Below are positions 20,011-27,999 of a stretch of DNA of 64,000 nt, one piece after another. Source of the stretch: Paenibacillus sp. P25. Lineage in GTDB: Bacteria > Bacillota > Bacilli > Paenibacillales > NBRC-103111. Each line of letters begins with the position of its first letter. Within the stretch, counting starts at the first letter, position 1. The position numbers and the translations under genes are program-made. The stretch lies in the NCBI GenBank assembly GCA_024704175.1, contig CP085629.1:2480001-2544000 (forward strand), given 5' to 3'. The notes beneath the pieces are model-generated. The model was not told where the DNA came from and did no database searches. It saw nothing but the letters and a program-made list of their open reading frames with translations.

Positions 20011-20295
20011 ATGATTCAGAAAAATTTGGACAAATGGATTGTCGGCGCGGCCTTGGCCGTTGCCGCATCCGCTCTTCTTCCCATTGCCAAATCCACGCTT
20101 CGGCCCCTGACTTCCAGCGGTGTGCAGGGAGGGTTCGGACTCCTCTCCCGCGTCCGGTCCGTTATTCAAACCGCCCGGGAAGAAGTAGAGGACATTATAG
20201 CGGAAGCCCAGTTTGAACGGATGAAGAAGCAGCTCGATCTGGACATTGCCCAGCTTGACGAGGAAGACGACAAGACGCCTTCCGTATCCCATTAA
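20011..20295 (+). CDS. DUF5132-like membrane-anchored protein
   Basis: 94 residues. The N-terminal hydrophobic helix (WIVGAALAVAASALLPIAKS) leads into TLRPLTSSG, then a charged coiled-coil tail (AREEVEDIIAEAQFERMKK). This is the DUF5132 look. AAGGAGAAG supports the ATG. It follows the ATPase by 48 bp, so the two are very likely cotranscribed. It has the same layout as the gene at 14874. Role unknown; perhaps it recruits or organises the ATPase in the membrane. Confidence 0.65.
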   Translation: MIQKNLDKWIVGAALAVAASALLPIAKSTLRPLTSSGVQGGFGLLSRVRSVIQTAREEVEDIIAEAQFERMKKQLDLDIAQLDEEDDKTPSVSH

Positions 20296-20329
20296 ATCTC
20301 TGTTTGAGCATGTGAGAGGAGTTTCGTAA

Positions 20330-20554
20330 ATGGCGGAGCAGAATATCGATTATCATTTGCGCGAAGCGATATCTCATCTGGAAACCGCATTAAATCAAAG
20401 CGTAAGAACCGTACTTGAAAATGAAGGCGCCAAGAAAGAGATCGGCGGCAAATGGGAGACTTTTCTTGGAGAATTTATCAGCATGGTCCGGGAAAAAGGA
20501 AAAAAATCACGAATCAATATTCTCGGATGGATTACCTTCCCGCGTATCCGGTGA
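20330..20554 (+). CDS. Small coiled-coil protein of the ATPase operon
   Basis: 74 residues, largely helical and charged (HLREAISHLETALNQSVRTV, then KKEIGGKWETFLGEFI), with a basic end. GAGAGGAG precedes the ATG. It lies 34 bp after the DUF5132-like gene, so it closes the ATPase operon. No family recognised; no membrane segment. Probably a soluble cytoplasmic partner of the membrane proteins before it. Confidence 0.6.
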   Translation: MAEQNIDYHLREAISHLETALNQSVRTVLENEGAKKEIGGKWETFLGEFISMVREKGKKSRINILGWITFPRIR

Positions 20555-20570
20555 CCGGCCCAATGCAGCA

Positions 20571-20618
20571 AAAACGGATGCCCCGGGTTTATGGACCCGA
20601 AGAGCATCCGTCTTGATT
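20571..20618. terminator. Terminator between convergent genes
   Basis: ACGGATGC (20574-20581) pairs with GCATCCGT (20604-20611), with an inner CCCGGG/CCCG pairing. The minus side has TTTTT, so it best serves the gene at 20624, and weakly the ATPase operon. Confidence 0.65.
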
Positions 20619-20623
20619 TGACA

Positions 20624-21514
20624 TTATTTAAGCGACCTTTGCGTAAGCGCCGCAGCGTATTTTAACCCTTCCGGGTTCGCCTTCGTATCGGTCATCGAGG
20701 ACAGAATCTGGGCTCTTGTGCCGGCATCCATCGCCGCAACGACACCTGCAGCCTTATTCGCATCCGTCTTCATCAGTTCAATTACGAGGATGGCCGCGCT
20801 GCTCGCAGGCATCTGGCTGTAGGTCTTTACCAGATCGTCCATGGCCGACGGCGCACTGGGAAGCGAATCCAGCTTCTTCTCCGCTGACGCGCTGTCATTG
20901 TAGTCGCCGGGCGGGAAGTCCGCGAGCGCCTTGGCGATTTCGGCCGCCTTCTTCGGATCCGTCTTGGCGAGGATGTCCGAGCGTCGCTGCACCTTCATGC
21001 CGATCATGGAGAACACGGCGTCCCTCAGCGACATGTTGCTGATAATCCCGCTCGCCTGCGCCGGCGGCATCTTGGCAAATTGGGTCGCCATTTCGTCTGT
21101 TTTCAGCTTAAACTCGGAAGGTCCGGCGGGTTGATCCTGCTGCGCCGCACTGGAAGCTGTTCCCGCCGTATCGCCTGCAGACGCGCTTCCGCCGCCCGCC
21201 GCCGAGCCGCTCTTTGCGGCTTGTGATGGCCCGGCGGCCGGCGCGGATGAAGACGAAGAAGCCGGGGCCTGCGGCTCGGCCGGTTTGGACGCAAGCTGGG
21301 CAGCATGGCTGACGGCGGACGCCGCTCCTGAAGCCGCCGCCTTCCCGGCTCCCAGAATCGCATCCGAGAAGCTCTTTCCTTTCCCCTGCTGCAGAAGCAG
21401 AGTGAACAGCATGAGCAGCAGCAGCGTAAACAGCACGGGGATGATAACAAAATAGATCATTCTTTGCTTCGTGCTTATTCCTGCATGGTCTTGAAGTACC
21501 TCATTGTTCTCCAT
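20624..21514 (-). CDS. MotE/MgtE_N-like membrane-anchored protein
   Basis: 296 residues. A membrane helix at about 18-42 (MIYFVIIPVLFTLLLLMLF) is followed by a long low-complexity linker rich in Ala, Ser, Pro and Gln (about 60-130). The C-terminal half carries two helical units of the MgtE N-terminal type: FAKMPPAQASGIISNM and YSQMPASSAAILVIELM, each followed by DPKKAAEIAKAL or DANKAAGVVAAM. In Firmicutes this domain plus one helix marks FliK-neighbour or MotE-type proteins (YlxF). No flagellar genes adjoin here. GAAGGAG precedes the ATG. Probably an envelope scaffold; intact. Confidence 0.7.
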   Translation of the reverse strand: MENNEVLQDHAGISTKQRMIYFVIIPVLFTLLLLMLFTLLLQQGKGKSFSDAILGAGKAAASGAASAVSHAAQLASKPAEPQAPASSSSSAPAAGPSQAAKSGSAAGGGSASAGDTAGTASSAAQQDQPAGPSEFKLKTDEMATQFAKMPPAQASGIISNMSLRDAVFSMIGMKVQRRSDILAKTDPKKAAEIAKALADFPPGDYNDSASAEKKLDSLPSAPSAMDDLVKTYSQMPASSAAILVIELMKTDANKAAGVVAAMDAGTRAQILSSMTDTKANPEGLKYAAALTQRSLK

Positions 21515-21672
21515 GATTTGAGTTCTCCTTCATACTATGTATGGCGTTCGTTCCAGCGAACATGATTTCAAATGAACACTTGCGACATGGTTCGACTTTA
21601 TGAATATTATACTACTCTATGAAACGGTAGATTTCAATACAATTCATAGTCTTATTGATTCATTCGGACCAT

Positions 21673-21703
21673 GAAAAAAGCCCTCCCCGCAAAGGAGAGA
21701 GCG
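21673..21703 (-). terminator. Minus-strand intrinsic terminator
   Basis: On the minus strand GCTCTCTCC pairs with GGGGAGGGC, followed by six T. It ends the DapA-like gene. Confidence 0.7.
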
Positions 21704-21712
21704 CATCTGTAT

Positions 21713-22654
21713 TCAATACCCTGCAGGCTTCCCTGCAGTCGGCAAACTCTGTTTCACCATACGGCCAAGCGCTTCCAGCTGCTCCACCTCGAGACGATGG
21801 TTTCCCTTCAGTCCGGACCCATCCTTCACCCGGCTGACCGTCGTAACCGGTAAGCCGAGACGGCTTAAATGATATTTGGCGTTCACCGGGTAATATTGAA
21901 GCTCCACCAGCGAAGCCGCTCCCAAAAAAGCCTGCGGCCGTGCTGCGGCTTCTTCGTCTTGATTCCATTCCTCAACCAGCCGAACATACAGTTCCGGATG
22001 AAAGTTGGCCATGACTCCGCTGAACCCGGCCGCACCCAGCTTAAGTGAAGCAAGCAGCGTCGCCGAGTTGGCATTGAAGAGCTTCAAATGGCTTCCGGCG
22101 GCCGCCTCCAGCTTGTCTTGCATTTGCTGCAGGTCGCAGCTCGTATCCTTGAGGAACCCGAATCGGCCCGTTTCCGCACACCATTTCAGCGTTTCCGGAG
22201 ACAGCGGCCTTTTATAAGGAAAAGGGCACTCGTAGATGCCGAAGACCCCATCCGGGATCGCAGCAAGAATCGTTTCCGCGTTGCGGATCCATACCGCATC
22301 GTATTCCCCTTCTTCGGCGAGGCGGTTGCTGACGAGAACCACCGCATCCACCCCCGTTCCCGCGATCCGCTTCAGCTCCTCCACTTGATCCTCGAGCCGG
22401 CCGGATATATGTCCGGAGGCAATCACCTGGACCCGTCCCGCCGCCTTTTCTTTCACAAAGCGGGCGATCCCCACCCGTTCCTCCAGCGAGAGAAAGAACA
22501 TCTCGCTCGACTGGCAGACCGCAAATAATCCGTGTACTCCCTGCCCGATGTACCATTCGATCAGCTGCTCCAAAGCGTCATAGTCGACCTCTCCGGCTTC
22601 GGTGAACGGGGTGATCATCGTCGGCCATACGCCGCTTGCAATCGTAAGCTTCAT
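21713..22654 (-). CDS. DapA-superfamily aldolase/lyase
   Basis: 313 residues, a single (beta/alpha)8 barrel of the dihydrodipicolinate synthase/N-acetylneuraminate lyase superfamily. The start GVWPTMITPFTEAGEVDY and GVHGLFAVCQSSEMF fit the pyruvate-binding region. The Schiff-base Lys is in GFLKDTSCD and the partner Tyr in IYECPFPYKRPL. The usual GTTGE is replaced by CQSSE, so it is probably not DapA itself but a sugar-acid or keto-acid lyase. The IclR gene lies just upstream in the same direction and IclR-like operators precede this gene, as with KdgR-type control of sugar-acid use. Confidence 0.88.
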   Translation of the reverse strand: MKLTIASGVWPTMITPFTEAGEVDYDALEQLIEWYIGQGVHGLFAVCQSSEMFFLSLEERVGIARFVKEKAAGRVQVIASGHISGRLEDQVEELKRIAGTGVDAVVLVSNRLAEEGEYDAVWIRNAETILAAIPDGVFGIYECPFPYKRPLSPETLKWCAETGRFGFLKDTSCDLQQMQDKLEAAAGSHLKLFNANSATLLASLKLGAAGFSGVMANFHPELYVRLVEEWNQDEEAAARPQAFLGAASLVELQYYPVNAKYHLSRLGLPVTTVSRVKDGSGLKGNHRLEVEQLEALGRMVKQSLPTAGKPAGY

Positions 22655-22699
22655 TCTTTGCGCCTCGCTTTCGTAGATTATGCTTTTGTTCCCTATTAC

Positions 22700-22778
22700 A
22701 GAACATCGTTCTAAAATTTGGACAAAAAAATATGGAAGTTCAAACTAAGAATCGTTCTTCATTAAAGAACAATGTTCC
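22700..22778. promoter_or_regulatory. Paired IclR-like operators upstream of DapA-like gene
   Basis: AGAACATCGTTCT (22700-22712) is a perfect 5-3-5 dyad. AGAACAATGTTCC (22766-22778) is nearly identical, and AGAATCGTTCT (22748-22758) is a partial copy between them. Similar GGAAC/GAACGTT half-sites lie upstream of the IclR gene (about 23630-23665), suggesting autoregulation. Confidence 0.6.
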
Positions 22779-22826
22779 GAGTCTTCCATTCCATTGTAAT
22801 GCAGGTTCGCGATGTTGACAATCGGT

Positions 22827-23582
22827 TCATGACAATTGATCCTCGATCAAACCGATTTTTTCCCTTAATTGTATGGCGTACGACTTGATTTTGGCTTCAT
22901 CAAAGCGCAAGGAAGGGCCGGAAATGCTGATCCCTGCCGTGACCTGCTTCTTTTTATTAAGAACGGGCATGCCGATGCATTTGATTCCGTACTCATGCTC
23001 CATATTATCGATCGAATACCCGCGGGAACGGATGATCTTGAGTTCCTCAAGCGGCTTCTCCCGATCCGTGATCGTATTCTCCGTATAAGGAGCCAGACCC
23101 TTGTCCAGAACCGAATCCACCCATTCTTCCGGCAAGTAGGCAAGCATCGCTTTCCCGATTCCCGTACAATACAGCGGCGCTTTCACTCCCAGCATGGATC
23201 GGGGGTTGAGCTGGGTTTTGGGCGAGGCGGAATCCAGATAAATGACTTCCCCTTCACTCGGAATTCCGAGGTATACGGTTTCTCCTGTAAGATCGGCCAG
23301 CTCCTGCATGTAAGGCAGAATCATCCTCCGGAAATTGATGCTGCTCGAAATGACATGGCCGAGTTCCAGAATTTTAAGGCCGAGCCTGTATTTTTCATTC
23401 TCCGGATTCCGCTCCAGGTACCCGGCTTTGACGAAGGTATCGACGATGTTATGCACATTACTCTTATACAGCCCGAGCAGGTCGCTGATTTCGGTAATGC
23501 CAAGCTCCGGGCGGTCCACGGTGAAGCAATCGAGCACCCGCAAAGCTTTGTAAAGCGATTTGACTTTAATCTCCTCCGGCAT
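22827..23582 (-). CDS. IclR-family transcriptional regulator
   Basis: 251 residues. The N-terminal winged helix (KSLYKALRVLDCF, then LGITEISDLLGLYKSNVHNIVDTFVKAGYL) is followed by the IclR effector domain with LGLKILELGH, GETVYLGIPSEGEVIYLD, TGIGKAMLAYLP and CIGMPVLNKKKQVTAGISISG. I take the ATG at 23582, which has GAGG before it, rather than the ATG 20 codons upstream. It lies 172 bp upstream of the DapA-like gene in the same direction and most likely represses it until a sugar acid binds. Confidence 0.9.
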   Translation of the reverse strand: MPEEIKVKSLYKALRVLDCFTVDRPELGITEISDLLGLYKSNVHNIVDTFVKAGYLERNPENEKYRLGLKILELGHVISSSINFRRMILPYMQELADLTGETVYLGIPSEGEVIYLDSASPKTQLNPRSMLGVKAPLYCTGIGKAMLAYLPEEWVDSVLDKGLAPYTENTITDREKPLEELKIIRSRGYSIDNMEHEYGIKCIGMPVLNKKKQVTAGISISGPSLRFDEAKIKSYAIQLREKIGLIEDQLS

Positions 23583-23805
23583 CTTAACCAACCTCTGCAC
23601 GATGATGTGGATAAGGCCGCCTTGTTCCGCATGCGATAACAACGTTCCGCCTTGTTCCTATGCTTATCTTAAACGACGCCCTCTGATTTATCAACGTGAA
23701 CCGGGCGTTTGGCCCTGCTGCGTTCCTCCTTCCCTGAATACATTGAAAGCATAGTGCGTTCGTGCTTCAACATTGGTATTACGCTGACAAAGGGGAACTG
23801 CCAAC

Positions 23806-24586
23806 ATGAGCGGTAAAATAGCGTTACGCGGCTTAAAAAGCAAGTGGGCGAAAACCAAAGTTCTATTGCGAAGCAGGGAGCTGAAGAGTCATGTTCCCGA
23901 AACGCGGCCCTTCTCCCGCTCTTCGCTCCGCGCCATGCTGAACAAGTATGAAATGGTATATGTGAAACCGGACGGGGATCCGGCGGTAAAGGCGTCATCC
24001 GGGCCGAAATTCTGAAGCCCAACAGGAACCGAATCTACCGCTATCAATTGGGTGAAAAGCCGAGAAGCTTCCTCTCCTTCCCGGAATTCTATGACTCGAT
24101 GAACCGCCGCAAACAGAAAAGAAGCTATCTTGTGCAGCAGGGTATCCATCTATTAAAAAAGAAGGGCAGACCCTTCGACGTAAGAGTCATGGTGCAGCGG
24201 ACGGAGGCGCATCCCTGGACTGTGACCGGCATGCTCGGAAGACTTGCGCATCCGAAAAGAATCGTGACGAATTATCACAGCGGAGGCAGGCCGGCGCCCT
24301 TGAACCGGCTGCTTCAGCCCCAATTGCGCGGGCCGGCGGCCCGAAGCTATATGACCAAACTGGAGAAACTCAGCATCAAGATCGCGAACCATCTTCAACA
24401 GAGCTATAGGGGTTTCGCGAAATCGGGGTGGATTTCGGAATCGACTCGCGCATGCGGCCTTGGGTGCTGGAGGTGAATACGGCTCCGGACGCCTTCGTTT
24501 TCAATCAATTGAAGGATAAACGGATGTTCCGGAAGGTACTGCGGTATGCCAGGGCGAACGGAAGATACCGGAAGGCAAAAAGATAG
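23806..24586 (+). CDS. YheC/YheD-family spore-coat-associated ATP-grasp protein (two frameshifts)
   Basis: About 260 residues after restoring a G in the run 23974-23977 and a C at about 24416. The joined protein reads MVYVKPDGGSGGKGV, then RSYLVQQGIHLL, GRPFDVRVMVQR, WTVTGMLGR, IVTNYHSGG, and finally DFGID...PWVLEVNTAPD. This is the YheC/YheD family, distant ATP-grasp enzymes found in the endospore. The final Glu and Asn of LEVN are the metal ligands of ATP-grasp folds. Substrate unknown. AAAGGGGA precedes the ATG. Tail to tail with a GT4 gene. Confidence 0.85.
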
Positions 24587-24590
24587 GCAC

Positions 24591-24634
24591 AAAAAGGAGC
24601 TTCCGCCGTACGATATACGGCAGAGGCTCCTTTT
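24591..24634. terminator. Bidirectional intrinsic terminator
   Basis: AAAAAGGAGC...GCCGTA and TACGGC...GGCTCCTTTT form a long stem with A and T flanks, serving the YheC-like gene (+) and the glycosyltransferase (-). Confidence 0.85.
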
Positions 24635-24658
24635 ATCGCCGGGCGAAGTTCCTTTGAA

Positions 24659-25732
24659 TCAATGCTTTCTAGTCTTATAGATCGCTATCAGTCTGTCGGC
24701 CGTCTTCTTCCAAGTGAACCGCGAAACCGCGTCTTTTCTTGCCTGCCTGCCTAATCTGGAGGCCAGCTCCCGGTCTCCCGCCAGCATCCCGATCCATTCG
24801 GCGTGCGCCTCCGGACTGTTATACCGTGCAACAAGAAACCCGTTGGTGCCATGCTTTACGATTTCCTTGATTCCTCCGATATCGGAAGCGACAACGGGAA
24901 GGCCGGAAGCCATCGCTTCCACATTCACCAGCCCGAAAGCTTCATGCCGTTGGGAGGGACATACGAAGACGTCCGCTTTCCGGTATAAGTGGTGGATCCT
25001 TCGATGGGATATTCTCCCGGCGAACCGAACCGGAACGCCCTGTTCCCGGGCCAGCGACTTTAGTTTCCGGACATACTCCTCTTTCCCGCCGCCGACAATC
25101 GTCAGTCTTGCCCCTGGATGCGTTCTGCGTACGACGCCCATCGCTTTGATCAGGATTCCCGCTCCTTTCCGGGGAACCAGCCGCCCCGCAAACAGAACCC
25201 GGAAGGCTCCGGAGCTCCGCGAGCCGCCTGCAGGCTTGAAGCGGGAGGCATCGACACCAAGATAGACCCGTCTTATTTTGGAAGCCTGCTTCGGGAACAT
25301 CCGCGATAGGTTGCTTTTCAGCGAATCGCTGTTGGCAATGATCAGATCGGCTTTGGCTAAGCTCGCGGACACGGCGCTCGTACGGGGAACAAAGGTCAAG
25401 GAATGAAGAAACAGCGCGACCGGCGTATGCGGAAACAGCCTCTTCACTTTGGCCATGTAATGGGGACGATTGTCCACTTGAATGATATCGTAACGTTTAC
25501 CCTTCGCGTATTGAAGGACGGAGGATATATATTGAAGCGAGCTTCCCGCCGGCACTCGTACGATTGTTAAATTCCCCTTACGGCTGGTCCTCGGTAAACC
25601 GGAGCCGCGGCGGCTGACGATCGTAACCTGATGGCTTACCGCAAGCCGTTTCGCGATGGCCAGCATGCAGATTTCCACCGAGCCGCTGCCTGGAACCGGT
25701 ATTTGTTCGGGCGCAACCATGAGGATCTTCAT
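24659..25732 (-). CDS. Glycosyltransferase family 4
   Basis: 357 residues, GT-B fold. The start MKILMVAPEQIPVPGSGSVE has the donor-side loop; the C-terminal half has the nucleotide-sugar site: FAGRLVPRKGAGILI, then RKADVFVCPSQRHEAFGLVNVEAMASGLPV with the EAFGLVNVEAMA motif (E-x7-E) and SDIGGIKE. AGGGGGA supports ATG at 25732. It resembles the spore-coat transferases CotSA/YtcC, and the YheC neighbour fits a role in spore or envelope polysaccharide, though this is inferred. Intact. Confidence 0.87.
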   Translation of the reverse strand: MKILMVAPEQIPVPGSGSVEICMLAIAKRLAVSHQVTIVSRRGSGLPRTSRKGNLTIVRVPAGSSLQYISSVLQYAKGKRYDIIQVDNRPHYMAKVKRLFPHTPVALFLHSLTFVPRTSAVSASLAKADLIIANSDSLKSNLSRMFPKQASKIRRVYLGVDASRFKPAGGSRSSGAFRVLFAGRLVPRKGAGILIKAMGVVRRTHPGARLTIVGGGKEEYVRKLKSLAREQGVPVRFAGRISHRRIHHLYRKADVFVCPSQRHEAFGLVNVEAMASGLPVVASDIGGIKEIVKHGTNGFLVARYNSPEAHAEWIGMLAGDRELASRLGRQARKDAVSRFTWKKTADRLIAIYKTRKH

Positions 25733-25866
25733 AGGATGTCCCCCTGATTTGGTTTCTCTCTTTACCATATGCACCCGGAACAAAATTGTCCTCCGCATGA
25801 CCGGTCACTCGTCCATGCCGCATTTTCTTCCGCCGCCCCGGTTCATAAGAGGAATCATCAGCTGAA

Positions 25867-26622
25867 CTAGCCGGATTGGGCGGCGAACGATTCCGCCGCG
25901 GAGCAGAGATAATAAGCGAGTCCCGTCTGCTGCGCTTCCAGCATGCCGCGGTGGAAATCGTCATTCAGGAAAAAACGGGCCGTAGCGGCGAAGCTCGCAG
26001 GCGTTGTGTCGTGACCGTGCGCGGTGAGGAACTCGATATGCTTTTGCCGGATCAGCGAGCCTACCTCCTCACCGCTGTGCTTGACTCCCTTCTTCAAGGC
26101 GCCGGCCATCCCCTTCAGGAATCGGACGGCTTCCCTTGCCTCTTCATTCAGCGCTTCGGGCTCGATCGGGTTGTTCTCCAGCATGTCGTAATCATACTTT
26201 TCTTTCAGATACCGGTTCTGTTCGCTCAGCGCCTGTCCCCACTCCTCTGCATCCGCAAATCCCCGGAACAGCTCCTTCGTTTCCATCCTCTCCCCTTTGA
26301 CTGCATGCACCAGCGAACGCTCAATCGTCCGAATCAGCTGCTCCAGCCTCTCCTTACGGGCCAGGAGAAGCTCCTTCTGCCGGGTGAGGATTAATGACCG
26401 CTCCGGCTCTTCGCCGAGCAGACGCTTAATGTTCTCGAGCGGAATGTCCAGCTCCCTGTAAAACAAGATCTGCTGCAGCCGTTCCAGCTCCTTCTCCCCG
26501 TAAAGACGGTACCCCGCCTCGCTGATCCTCGAAGGCAGCAGCAGGCCGATTTTATGATAATGATGCAGCGTCTTGACCGTCACCTTCGATAACTCCGAAA
26601 CCTCTTTCACAGTGTAAAGCAT
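25867..26622 (-). CDS. MerR-family regulator with TipAS-like drug-binding domain
   Basis: 251 residues. The N-terminal MerR domain (MLYTVKEVSELSKVTVKTLHHYHKIGLLLPS, then YRLYGEKELERL) and a coiled coil are followed by a C-terminal TipAS-like domain (AEEWGQALSEQNRYLKEKYDYD...FLTAHGHDTTP...FAATARFFLNDDF) that in TipA binds thiopeptide antibiotics. The ATG at 26622 has AAGGAAGGG at good distance. It is divergent from the MFS transporter, whose promoter has the 19-bp MerR spacer. A drug-induced efflux pair is likely. Confidence 0.88.
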   Translation of the reverse strand: MLYTVKEVSELSKVTVKTLHHYHKIGLLLPSRISEAGYRLYGEKELERLQQILFYRELDIPLENIKRLLGEEPERSLILTRQKELLLARKERLEQLIRTIERSLVHAVKGERMETKELFRGFADAEEWGQALSEQNRYLKEKYDYDMLENNPIEPEALNEEAREAVRFLKGMAGALKKGVKHSGEEVGSLIRQKHIEFLTAHGHDTTPASFAATARFFLNDDFHRGMLEAQQTGLAYYLCSAAESFAAQSG

Positions 26623-26670
26623 ATGCATTCCCTTCCTTTCTGCTACCAGCATAAACCCTCCTCTAAGGTC

Positions 26671-26716
26671 AGAGTCAAGACCTAGTTGACTCTCCCCTTG
26701 GAGCAGGCTTTATGCT
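26671..26716 (+). promoter_or_regulatory. MerR-type promoter and operator of the MFS transporter
   Basis: TTGACT (26686-26691) and TATGCT (26711-26716) are 19 bp apart. The spacer holds the dyad CTCC-CCTT-GGAG (26692-26703). A second dyad, AGAGTCAA and TTGACTCT (26671-26678, 26686-26693), overlaps the -35 box. The first fits activation by the MerR protein; the second may serve the divergent gene. Confidence 0.65.
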
Positions 26717-26760
26717 GATTCAGCATGCGATGCAAACATGATACAAAGGAGTGAATGCTT

Positions 26761-27999
26761 ATGTCCGTTTCATCAATCCAAATGCTGATGCGGCATCCTT
26801 TCATCGGGAGAGTGTTCCTCTCCAACCTCTGTTCACAGGCGGGGATTTGGATCCGCAATATGGCCGTTCTCCTGTATGTGATGGACCAAACGGGAGGCGA
26901 CGCCTTGGCCGTTTCGGCGATTTCGGTAGCCGAATATGCGCCGATCTTTCTATTCTCCTTCATCGGCGGCGTCTTCGCTGACCGCTGGCGCCCCAAAAGG
27001 ACGGTGATCCTGTGCGACCTCCTTGCCGCCGTCTCGGTGGGGCTCGTCCTGATAGCCATCGCTTCGGGATTGTGGCAGGCTGTATTTTTCACCACTCTGA
27101 TCTCTGCGATTCTGTCCCAGTTCGCACAGCCTGCCGGGATGAAATTATTTAAGGCGCACGTACCCGAAGATCTGGCGCAGCCGGCCATGTCGGCCGCTGC
27201 AAGCCGTCTTCGCCGTCTTCACCGTATTGGGACCGGTGGCGGGTACCTGGATCTATCCCATCCTGGGCGTCCAATGGGCCGTCGGCTTAACGAGTGCCGC
27301 TTTTGTGCTGTCGGCGACCGCCATGATGCAGATTCCCCGGATCCTTCGCCTGCTTCGAATCAAGCTTCCTTCTTACCGGCTTCATTATGGGAGGAAATGA
27401 AAGACGGCATTCGTTATACCGTTTCCCGCCCCGTCCTGCTGCGGCTCAGCTTCAGTTTCATGGCTGTGGGACTCGGAGTCGGAGCCATTTCGCCTCTTTC
27501 CATTTTTATAGTAACGGAACGGCTCGGCCTGCCTGCGGAGGATTTGAAATGGATCACGGTTCCCTATGGACTGGGAGAACTGCTAGGCGGGATAGCGGCG
27601 TTCCGGCTGGCTTCCAGAATGGCACCGCAGAAGCTGCTCCTGCTCGGCCTCGCCGTGAATGCCTTCGGCATTATGGCCGCGGGGCTCTCCAACGTCTTAT
27701 GGCTGACAATGCTCGCCCAATTTGGAATCGCCCTCCTGCAGCCGGCGATTTTTATCGGAAATAACTCGCTATTCATGCTGCATACGGAAGCCGGCTATAT
27801 CGGACGGGTGACCGGCCTCCGCACGCCGCTGATGACCGGGGCAATGGTCCTCATGATGAGCGGATCCGGGTTCCTCAAGGAATGCATCTCGCTCCCGGCC
27901 GTCTATTTGTTTGCCGGAGCTTGTTTTCTCGCCGGTATGGCGATCGTTAGGGGAACACCTTTCTCAGCAAAGGAATCCGCTGGATGTCATGACGCTTAA
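26761..27999 (+). CDS. MFS efflux transporter (two compensating frameshifts)
   Basis: About 412 residues, 12 hydrophobic segments. The start of the MFS fold is clear (RHPFIGRVFLSNLCSQAGIW, then GGVFADRWRPKRTVILCDL with the loop 2-3 motif). Between about 27195 and 27365 the coding signal jumps one frame (AVFAVFTVLGPVAGTW, then SAAFVLSATAMMQI) and jumps back, so one surplus and one missing base are likely. AAAGGAG supports the ATG at 26761. Its MerR partner with a TipAS-like domain points to drug efflux. The 3' end overlaps the converging SpoVB-like gene by 53 bp. Confidence 0.85.
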   Translation: MSVSSIQMLMRHPFIGRVFLSNLCSQAGIWIRNMAVLLYVMDQTGGDALAVSAISVAEYAPIFLFSFIGGVFADRWRPKRTVILCDLLAAVSVGLVLIAIASGLWQAVFFTTLISAILSQFAQPAGMKLFKAHVPEDLAQPAMSAAASRLRRLHRIGTGGGYLDLSHPGRPMGRRLNECRFCAVGDRHDADSPDPSPASNQASFLPASLWEEMKDGIRYTVSRPVLLRLSFSFMAVGLGVGAISPLSIFIVTERLGLPAEDLKWITVPYGLGELLGGIAAFRLASRMAPQKLLLLGLAVNAFGIMAAGLSNVLWLTMLAQFGIALLQPAIFIGNNSLFMLHTEAGYIGRVTGLRTPLMTGAMVLMMSGSGFLKECISLPAVYLFAGACFLAGMAIVRGTPFSAKESAGCHDA

